NCBI GenBank assembly: GCA_902772565.1
Contig: CACYBJ010000209.1
Location: 1-14,850 of the forward strand
Direction: 5' to 3'
DNA length: 14,850 nt
From: an uncultured Lachnospiraceae bacterium
Lineage (GTDB): Bacteria; Bacillota; Clostridia; Lachnospirales; Lachnospiraceae
A program made the position numbers and the translations under genes. The notes beneath the pieces are model-generated. The model ran no database searches. It was not told the origin of the DNA and saw only the letters and a program-made list of their open reading frames with translations. This document shows, piece by piece, positions 6,176 to 11,718 of this stretch (position 1 is its first letter; each line of letters begins with the position of its first letter).

Positions 6176-7888
6176 TCAGGCATTGTGAAATCGTATTATG
6201 TTTCTGTTATAGCCGGTGGTTACAAGGTAAGTTTTTTCTTTATGTGCTTCCATGAGTCCGCTGAGGACATATCCGCTGAGACCTTCTATATGTAAATCAG
6301 GGTCTGTTATGTCAAATAAATCGCCTGAGTCACGTTCAACGATCAGCACCGAACCATCCTCGAAGAAGAGAGAGAGTTCAAACAGAATCGGTGTTTTGGA
6401 CTGCTTGTTCTTTTCAAGTATAGTAAGACCTATTTCTTCCACAAAGAGTGATGCATGAGAAACTGCTTTTGCCGAATATCCGCGGGAAGAAAGACATGCG
6501 CCTACCTGCTTTGAAAGGGCGGCTGCTGAATCTGCCGTAAGAGTATCGTCTATTACTTCAATGTCCGAATCGATGTTTTTAAGCAGGAAGGGGAAATTGT
6601 CCTTTCCGAATCTCAGATATACATAGCCGTATGCGAATATAAGTGTCAAAAACGGTGCAATAATGAATCCTGCCCACAGGCCGTTTAAACCAAAGAGCAG
6701 CGAACCTGCTATCGGAAGAAGCATATACAATGCGCCGTTTTGAAGCATGGCAAATGCCAGCGCCATTCGTATATGGTCGATCAGCATATAGTAGGATGTG
6801 GTCAGTGATACCACGCTGCACAGCACAAATCCAAGGCATACAATCCTAATTGCTGCAATGGATGGCTCAAGGGCTGCACCCTTGGTTATTCCGAAAAGAC
6901 CGCAGAACTGCTTTGCGAAAACGAGAATAAGACCTGTGGCTATTAATCCTTCAAGGACCGCTGCCTTAAATCCGGACTTCATAACCCTCTTTATGAGCAC
7001 ATGATTTTTCTCTCCGAAATAGGTTCCTATAAGGGGCTGCATGGCCATTCCGACGCCGTCAAGTACTACGCTGAACTCAATAAGGCTAACCACTACCGCA
7101 AGGGTTACCAGTGCGGACTGGCCGTAACCAGCAGATACAAAACCTATCATGACATAATCCATGAGGGCCCAGGAAAGATACACCGAAGAGTCAACTATAC
7201 TGTAGCGTGATGTCAGCAGAAAGTCTCTGAATTTAAGATGCCATGTGAAATGCAGTGAATTGCCTTTGCGGAAGTAATGCCAGATACATGTGAGTATGCC
7301 GAGACCGTTTCCGATGATGGATCCGAGAATGATACCGGTCATGCCCATGAATTTAGTAAGTATTATTGAACAAATAATGTTTCCGCCTATCTGAAAAACG
7401 TAACAGATGTTGTTGCACAGCTCGTCGCCGTCGCTGTAAACCATCTGCTCAAGATAGAAGATAACTATGGTAAGAAACGCGTTTATCGGGGTAAAACGGT
7501 AGTACAGAAGGGCCTGGTCGAGCATTTCTCCGGTGATGCCGTTAATTCTGAAATAGGCATCCTGAATAAACAGAATAGTCAGTGCGGAAATAATACCGAT
7601 GGAGATGCTGATTATCAGTCCCTGGCTGTATATTTCATCGGCACGTTTCTTTTTCATTGCGCCGATTTCTCTTGTATAAACGATACCGACTCCTGTAGAT
7701 ACAAGGTCTCCGAAGAATGTAACTATACCTGTTACAGGTGTAATGGCATTTATGGCAGCAACGCCTGTCTGGCCGATAAAATATCCGGCGATAATACTGT
7801 CGCTAAGAAGCATGAAGTACATAACAGCCTTCGTAAAAGTGCCGGATATAAACATAGAACTGAATTTACGTTCACAGAATCCTTTCAT
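6176..7888 (-). CDS. MATE-family transporter fused to a C-terminal RsbW-like (HATPase_c_2) domain
   Basis: A 570-residue membrane protein. Residues 1-430 contain about twelve hydrophobic segments typical of MATE efflux proteins, which export drugs or metabolites in exchange for Na+ or H+. Support includes the early LSDSIIAGYFIGQTGVAAINA stretch and the repeated half after about 230. After residue 440 the chain becomes soluble and resembles a GHKL ATPase of the RsbW/SpoIIAB type: FVEEIGLTILEKN (482-494) aligns with the N box, RDSGDLFD (519-526) with the G1 box, and GLSGYVLSGLM (536-546) with the G2 region. The usual N-box Asn appears to be Thr 489, so ATP hydrolysis is doubtful. The ATG at 7888 is chosen because GGGGGA lies six bases upstream; in-frame ATGs at 7918 and 7894 lack suitable sites. 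The substrate and the role of the extra domain are unknown. Confidence 0.85.
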   Translation of the reverse strand: MKGFCERKFSSMFISGTFTKAVMYFMLLSDSIIAGYFIGQTGVAAINAITPVTGIVTFFGDLVSTGVGIVYTREIGAMKKKRADEIYSQGLIISISIGIISALTILFIQDAYFRINGITGEMLDQALLYYRFTPINAFLTIVIFYLEQMVYSDGDELCNNICYVFQIGGNIICSIILTKFMGMTGIILGSIIGNGLGILTCIWHYFRKGNSLHFTWHLKFRDFLLTSRYSIVDSSVYLSWALMDYVMIGFVSAGYGQSALVTLAVVVSLIEFSVVLDGVGMAMQPLIGTYFGEKNHVLIKRVMKSGFKAAVLEGLIATGLILVFAKQFCGLFGITKGAALEPSIAAIRIVCLGFVLCSVVSLTTSYYMLIDHIRMALAFAMLQNGALYMLLPIAGSLLFGLNGLWAGFIIAPFLTLIFAYGYVYLRFGKDNFPFLLKNIDSDIEVIDDTLTADSAAALSKQVGACLSSRGYSAKAVSHASLFVEEIGLTILEKNKQSKTPILFELSLFFEDGSVLIVERDSGDLFDITDPDLHIEGLSGYVLSGLMEAHKEKTYLVTTGYNRNIIRFHNA

Positions 7889-7894
7889 AATCAT

Positions 7895-7900
7895 TCCCCC
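7895..7900 (-). promoter_or_regulatory. Ribosome binding site setting the MATE-fusion start
   Basis: GGGGGA on the - strand, six bases before the ATG at 7888. The in-frame ATG at 7894 abuts it directly and the one at 7918 lies upstream of it, so 7888 is preferred. Confidence 0.6.
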
Positions 7901-7920
7901 AAAATGATTTATATACAATA

Positions 7921-7931
7921 ATTATATTATA
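7921..7931 (-). promoter_or_regulatory. Candidate -10 region for the MATE-fusion gene
   Basis: Two overlapping TATAAT hexamers on the - strand (7931-7926 and 7926-7921), about 33-43 bases before the ATG. No good -35 is present at normal spacing (best TTGCTC with 19 bp), so only the -10 is supported. Confidence 0.3.
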
Positions 7932-7981
7932 TTTTCCTCGTAGGGGTATAGAGCAATATGAAAAAATATTTATTTTCGACG

Positions 7982-8008
7982 ACATCGAATGGAAAAAGTA
8001 CATCGAAT
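7982..8008 (+). repeat. Direct repeats upstream of the hisA promoter
   Basis: ACATCGAAT occurs at 7982-7990 and again at 8000-8008, 18 bases apart, ending seven bases before the hisA -35. The first copy also forms a dyad with TTCGA at 7975-7979. They could bind a regulator of hisA or of the divergent transporter gene. Confidence 0.35.
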
Positions 8009-8015
8009 ATATCAT

Positions 8016-8044
8016 TTGGAAAACCACCGGGAATTTGTTATAAT
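8016..8044 (+). promoter_or_regulatory. hisA promoter
   Basis: TTGGAA (8016-8021), 17-bp spacer, TATAAT (8039-8044) preceded by TGt, an extended -10. Predicted start near 8051, leaving a leader of about 43 bases. No T-box-like or other structured leader is seen. Confidence 0.7.
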
Positions 8045-8083
8045 ATTTAGCGTGGTTTGCGTAACAAACTTGATTGTAAAAGC

Positions 8084-8089
8084 GGAGGA
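8084..8089 (+). promoter_or_regulatory. Ribosome binding site setting the hisA start
   Basis: GGAGGA four bases before the ATG at 8094. It decides against an in-frame ATG at 7989, which lies upstream of the promoter. Confidence 0.8.
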
Positions 8090-8093
8090 CAGC

Positions 8094-8870
8094 ATGAGAT
8101 TCAGACCCTGCATTGATATACATAACGGAAAAGTAAAACAGATAGTCGGCGGTTCACTTAAGGATGCCGGCGATTTTGCAAAAGAAAACTTTGTCTCGGA
8201 ATTTGATGCCGCAAAGTACGCCTCTTTGTATAAGAGCATGGACCTTTACGGCGGACATGTGATCCTGCTTAATTCCAAGGACAGCCCTTATTATGAGGAT
8301 ACAAAAAGAGAGGCTGTATCGGCTCTTTCGGAATTCCCCGGCGGTCTTATGGTAGGCGGCGGCATTAATGCTGCCAATGCATCTGAGTTTATTGAGGCGG
8401 GTGCATCCCATGTGGTTGTTACTTCTTACATTTTTGAAGACGGTAATCTGTCCTATGAACGCATTAAGAACATGACTGACGCCGTTGGTGCCAAGCATCT
8501 GGTGATTGATCTTTCCTGCCGCGAAAAGAATGGCAGATTCTATGTTGTTACCGACAGATGGCAGACCTTTACCGATGAAGAATTAACCCCTGAGCTTCTT
8601 GACAGGCTTTCCGAATACTGTGATGAATTTCTGATTCATGCGGTGGATGCCGAAGGAAAGAAGCAGGGAGTGTCCGAAGCGGTACTTAAGATAATGGTAG
8701 ATTCAAAAAAGCCTGTTACTTACGCAGGCGGTGTAAGCTCCTTTGATGACATTAAAACCATTAAGGAAATCGGTGAAGGAAAGATAGATTTTACCATCGG
8801 TTCCGCCCTTGATCTTTTCGGCGGAGACATGGATTTTGATGAGGTTTTAAGGTATACGAAGGATAATTAA
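8094..8870 (+). CDS. hisA: ProFAR isomerase HisA, eukaryotic (HIS6-like) type
   Basis: A 258-residue (beta-alpha)8 barrel enzyme that opens the ribose ring of ProFAR to PRFAR in the fourth step of histidine synthesis. It follows the fungal/plant HIS6 pattern rather than the usual bacterial one: CIDIHNGKVKQIVGG (6-20) in place of the bacterial AIDL start, LMVGGGIN (85-92), VIDLSCR (137-143), WQTFTD (156-161), EFLIHAVDAEG (178-188), TYAGGVSS (209-216) and IGSALDLFGG (235-244). The catalytic pair is probably Asp 8 and Asp 139. Length is close to yeast His6 and longer than typical bacterial HisA (about 240). The start is fixed by GGAGGA. No other his gene lies in the window, so it is detached from a his operon here. 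It has its own promoter and a terminator. Confidence 0.9.
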   Translation: MRFRPCIDIHNGKVKQIVGGSLKDAGDFAKENFVSEFDAAKYASLYKSMDLYGGHVILLNSKDSPYYEDTKREAVSALSEFPGGLMVGGGINAANASEFIEAGASHVVVTSYIFEDGNLSYERIKNMTDAVGAKHLVIDLSCREKNGRFYVVTDRWQTFTDEELTPELLDRLSEYCDEFLIHAVDAEGKKQGVSEAVLKIMVDSKKPVTYAGGVSSFDDIKTIKEIGEGKIDFTIGSALDLFGGDMDFDEVLRYTKDN

Positions 8871-8907
8871 TGAAAAATCCGTAAAATACCGTATTTTCCC
8901 CCGCCCG

Positions 8908-8944
8908 CACGGCAAATGTATGGCATTTGCCCTTGTGTTTTTTT
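8908..8944 (+). terminator. Rho-independent terminator after hisA
   Basis: GGCAAATG (8911-8918) pairs with CATTTGCC (8924-8931) over a five-base loop; CAC (8908-8910) can pair with GTG (8935-8937) below a bulge. Seven T (8938-8944) follow. It sits 38 bases after the hisA stop and separates hisA from serS. Confidence 0.8.
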
Positions 8945-9010
8945 ATAAAAGTTGTAAAATATTTCTGTATGGGCTTTTGCCCAATTTTAATACCACTAAG
9001 GCACAAAAGA

Positions 9011-9014
9011 GAGG
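9011..9014 (+). promoter_or_regulatory. Ribosome binding site setting the serS start
   Basis: GAGG, within GAGAGG, lies five bases before the ATG at 9020. It favours this start over an in-frame ATG at 8927, which lies inside the hisA terminator and would add 31 non-family residues. Confidence 0.75.
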
Positions 9015-9019
9015 TTATT

Positions 9020-10309
9020 ATGCTTGACATTAAGTTTTTAAGAGAAAATCCCGATGTTGTAAAACAGAACATTAAGAATAAATTCCAGGATCAGAAGCTT
9101 CCCCTTGTTGATGAAGTTATCGAACTTGACCAGGAAAGAAGAGCAGCTCAGGGTGAGGCCGATCAGTTAAGAGCCGATCGTAACAAGTTCTCTAGGCAGA
9201 TAGGTGCTCTTATGGGCCAGGGCAAGAAGGAAGAAGCCGAAGAAATGAAGGCTAAGGTTAAGGAATTCGGTGATAAGCTTGCTGCCCTTGAAGTAAAAGA
9301 AAGCGAACTTGACGAGAAGGTTAAGAAGATCATGATGGTTATCCCTCAGATAATCGATCCTTCCGTACCTATCGGTAAAGATGATTCCGAAAACGTTGAA
9401 ATTCAGAAGTACGGCGAGCCGGTGGTTCCGGATTTCGAGATTCCTTATCATACCGAAATCATGGAAAGATTTAACGGTATCGATCTTGATTCCGCAAGAA
9501 GAGTGGCAGGTAACGGTTTCTATTACCTTATGGGAGACATTGCAAGAATCCACTCATCTGTTATTGCATATGCCAGAGATTTCATGATTAACAGAGGATT
9601 TACATACTGCGTACCTCCTTTCATGATCAGAAGCGACGTTGTTACAGGCGTTATGAGCTTTGCCGAAATGGAAAGCATGATGTATAAGATCGAAGGCGAG
9701 GACCTTTATCTTATCGGTACAAGCGAGCATTCCATGATCGGTAAGTTTATCGATCAGATTGTTCCGGAAGCAGATCTTCCTTACACACTTACAAGCTATT
9801 CACCCTGCTTCAGAAAAGAAAAGGGTGCTCATGGTATAGAAGAGCGTGGTGTTTACAGAATTCACCAGTTCGAAAAGCAGGAAATGATCGTTGTCTGCAA
9901 GCCTGAGGATTCCATGAAATGGTATGACAAGCTTTGGCAGAACACTGTAGATCTTTTCAGATCTCTTGATATTCCGGTAAGAACACTTGAGTGCTGCTCC
10001 GGTGATCTTGCAGATCTTAAGGTAAAGAGCTGTGACGTAGAAGCATGGTCTCCTCGTCAGAAGAAGTATTTCGAAGTAGGAAGCTGCTCTAACCTTGGTG
10101 ACGCACAGGCAAGAAGGCTCAGAATCAGAGTTAACGGAGAGAACGGCGAGAAGTATCTTGCACACACTCTCAACAATACTGTAGTTGCTCCTCCGAGAAT
10201 GCTCATTGCCTTCCTTGAGAACAACTTAAATGCCGACGGAAGCGTAAATATTCCTAAGGCACTTCAGCCTTACATGGGCGGAACCGAAAAGATTTTCCCT
10301 AAGAACTGA
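9020..10309 (+). CDS. serS: Seryl-tRNA synthetase, divergent archaeal-like subtype
   Basis: A 429-residue class II aminoacyl-tRNA synthetase charging tRNA-Ser (and tRNA-Sec where present) with serine. The N-terminal arm (about 27-105) is the charged antiparallel coiled coil that grips the long variable arm of tRNA-Ser. The catalytic core shows TSEH (234-237), motif 2 from FRKEKGAHG through RGVYRIHQFEKQE (264-288), EAWSPRQKKYFEVGSCSN (341-358) and motif 3 ending in APPRMLIAFLEN (390-401, Arg 393). It lacks the usual bacterial GTGQLPK stretch, and the usual HTLNGSG is HTLNNTV (382-388). The combination SPCFRKE, EAW and TSEH recalls archaeal SerRS. A clear promoter was not found in the 149-base gap upstream, which holds the hisA terminator and a small GGGC/GCCC hairpin (8971-8982). 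The sortase follows after 21 bases. Confidence 0.93.
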   Translation: MLDIKFLRENPDVVKQNIKNKFQDQKLPLVDEVIELDQERRAAQGEADQLRADRNKFSRQIGALMGQGKKEEAEEMKAKVKEFGDKLAALEVKESELDEKVKKIMMVIPQIIDPSVPIGKDDSENVEIQKYGEPVVPDFEIPYHTEIMERFNGIDLDSARRVAGNGFYYLMGDIARIHSSVIAYARDFMINRGFTYCVPPFMIRSDVVTGVMSFAEMESMMYKIEGEDLYLIGTSEHSMIGKFIDQIVPEADLPYTLTSYSPCFRKEKGAHGIEERGVYRIHQFEKQEMIVVCKPEDSMKWYDKLWQNTVDLFRSLDIPVRTLECCSGDLADLKVKSCDVEAWSPRQKKYFEVGSCSNLGDAQARRLRIRVNGENGEKYLAHTLNNTVVAPPRMLIAFLENNLNADGSVNIPKALQPYMGGTEKIFPKN

Positions 10310-10330
10310 TACAGGATAAAGTAGTATTAC

Positions 10331-11662
10331 ATGAACAATAAAAACAGGAACAATTCAGAAGAAGGTTTTCTTTCCGAGGCTTCCCAGATAGCAAGAAACA
10401 GGGAGAGTTCGGAGGGGTTTTTAAGCGACCTTGTGAACCTTGCCAATTCCGAAGAATATGCCGATATTGACTTTTCCGCGGAACTGGAGGAGGAACTTGC
10501 GGAGTCGGTAACCGAAACACCCTCTGTGGCATGGAACAATCCTCTCATAGAAGATTTTAATGTTCCGACGGGGAACACTTCCCCTGTTCCCGAAGAGATT
10601 CCCACCCCGGCGCCTAGCTTTGAGCCGGAGCCTGAACCTTTCTTTGTGCCCGAGCCGGATGCTCCCGCACCGGAGCCCGAATCTGCCGAAGAAGCACTTA
10701 AAAGGGCCGAAGAGGAACTCTTTGAAGCAGAACTTGCTCTTAAGAAAGCCGAAGCGGAATCTGCCGATGATGATGATTTCGGCGACGAGACCGATGAGGA
10801 CGAAGAAGAACCTGTAAAAAAGAAAAAGAAGAACGGTATTTCATACTATATCGCCATGGCGATATGTATCGGAGTATTTATTTACAGCGTAGGAAAACTT
10901 GCCAACTATTTCTATACCGGTTACAAGTACCGTAAGGATATGGACAAACTTTCCGAAGTGGTAGGAGATATTTCTGCCGACGTTGTAATCAAGGAACCTG
11001 ACACTCCCGAGATTTTCTTCCCGGACGAACAGGTATATGTTGCATCATCTGCCAACTATGTTGATGAAATCAGCGACGACTGGAAGAATAAATACGCAAC
11101 CCTGGTTGAGATGAATCCGGACTGTGTCGGCTGGATCAAAATTCCCGATACCAACATTAACTATCCGGTAATGTACACTCCGGGCGATTATGAGTATTAC
11201 TTAAGACGTGACTTTGAGAAAAAACATCTTATGAGAGGGCTTCCTTTCCTTGCGGAGGGCACTCAGCTTAATGTCAGTCAGAATACACTGATTTACGGTC
11301 ATAACATGAACGACGGAACCGCTTTCGGTAATCTTCGTAATTATCTTGACCAGTCCTATGCAGATGCCCACAAGTACTGTTATTTCTATACAGCCTACAA
11401 TCAGGGTGTTTACCAGCTCATGGATGTGGTAATTACCAAGATCTATAATACAGAGGATACCTGCTTTAAGTACTATATGTATTCCGATGTTCTTGATCAG
11501 AAACGTTTTGAAACCTATGTTTATTACATGGACAAAATGAGTAGTTTCGATACAGGCGTAGATGCTGTCTGGGGCGACCAGCTCATTTCATTATCTACCT
11601 GTTACAAGCGCTATGACAAGGAGAACGGAAGACTTGTGCTTGTGTTTAAGCGTATTCAGTAG
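10331..11662 (+). CDS. Class B sortase with a long acidic cytoplasmic N-terminal tail
   Basis: A 443-residue membrane-anchored cysteine transpeptidase. The last 190 residues carry the class B sortase fold: WIKIPDTNINYPVM (268-281), YGHNMNDGTAFG (322-333) with catalytic His 324, LSTC (421-424) with catalytic Cys 424, and GRLVLV (433-438) with Arg 434. One membrane segment (about 170-190) follows KKKKK (163-167), so the N-terminus should be cytoplasmic and the catalytic part outside. The first 168 residues form a disordered, very acidic and proline-rich tail with a small internal repeat (EGFLSEASQIAR, then EGFLSDLVNLAN) and a Glu/Ala-rich helix (118-146); known SrtB proteins have only a few residues there. 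The ribosome site is weak (AGGA, 14 bases from the ATG), and an in-frame stop at 10322-10324 excludes an earlier start. It may share the serS transcript. No LPxTG/NPxTG-type substrate lies in the window. Confidence 0.88.
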   Translation: MNNKNRNNSEEGFLSEASQIARNRESSEGFLSDLVNLANSEEYADIDFSAELEEELAESVTETPSVAWNNPLIEDFNVPTGNTSPVPEEIPTPAPSFEPEPEPFFVPEPDAPAPEPESAEEALKRAEEELFEAELALKKAEAESADDDDFGDETDEDEEEPVKKKKKNGISYYIAMAICIGVFIYSVGKLANYFYTGYKYRKDMDKLSEVVGDISADVVIKEPDTPEIFFPDEQVYVASSANYVDEISDDWKNKYATLVEMNPDCVGWIKIPDTNINYPVMYTPGDYEYYLRRDFEKKHLMRGLPFLAEGTQLNVSQNTLIYGHNMNDGTAFGNLRNYLDQSYADAHKYCYFYTAYNQGVYQLMDVVITKIYNTEDTCFKYYMYSDVLDQKRFETYVYYMDKMSSFDTGVDAVWGDQLISLSTCYKRYDKENGRLVLVFKRIQ

Positions 11663-11686
11663 TGAATTAATTTAATACCTAAATAT

Positions 11687-11718
11687 AAAAACCTTAAGGC
11701 CTAGGCCTTAAGGTTTTT
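11687..11718. terminator. Bidirectional terminator, 32-bp perfect palindrome
   Basis: The 32 bases are a perfect palindrome: a 14-bp stem pairs 11687-11700 with 11705-11718 around the loop CTAG (11701-11704). Each strand reads out through five T. It serves both the sortase gene (+), 24 bases after its stop, and the giant activase gene (-), whose TAG stop (11703-11701) is three of the four loop bases. Confidence 0.9.

Noticed and set aside
7889..7918. Earlier start for the MATE fusion at 7918 or 7894
   Set aside because: The GGGGGA site is downstream of 7918 and abuts 7894; it fits 7888 at six bases.
7989..8093. In-frame N-terminal extension of hisA from the ATG at 7989
   Set aside because: It covers the hisA promoter (8016-8044), adds residues unlike the family, and has no ribosome site, whereas GGAGGA precedes the ATG at 8094.
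7872..8123. 83-codon - strand open frame across the divergent promoter region
   Set aside because: Overlaps both the transporter start and the hisA start in another frame, no ribosome site or recognisable domain.
8927..9019. In-frame N-terminal extension of serS from the ATG at 8927
   Set aside because: It begins inside the hisA terminator; the SerRS family start MLDIKFLREN matches 9020, which has GAGAGG upstream.
8871..9019. T-box riboswitch upstream of serS
   Set aside because: The spacer is short and already used by a terminator; no T-box consensus or specifier stem is recognisable.
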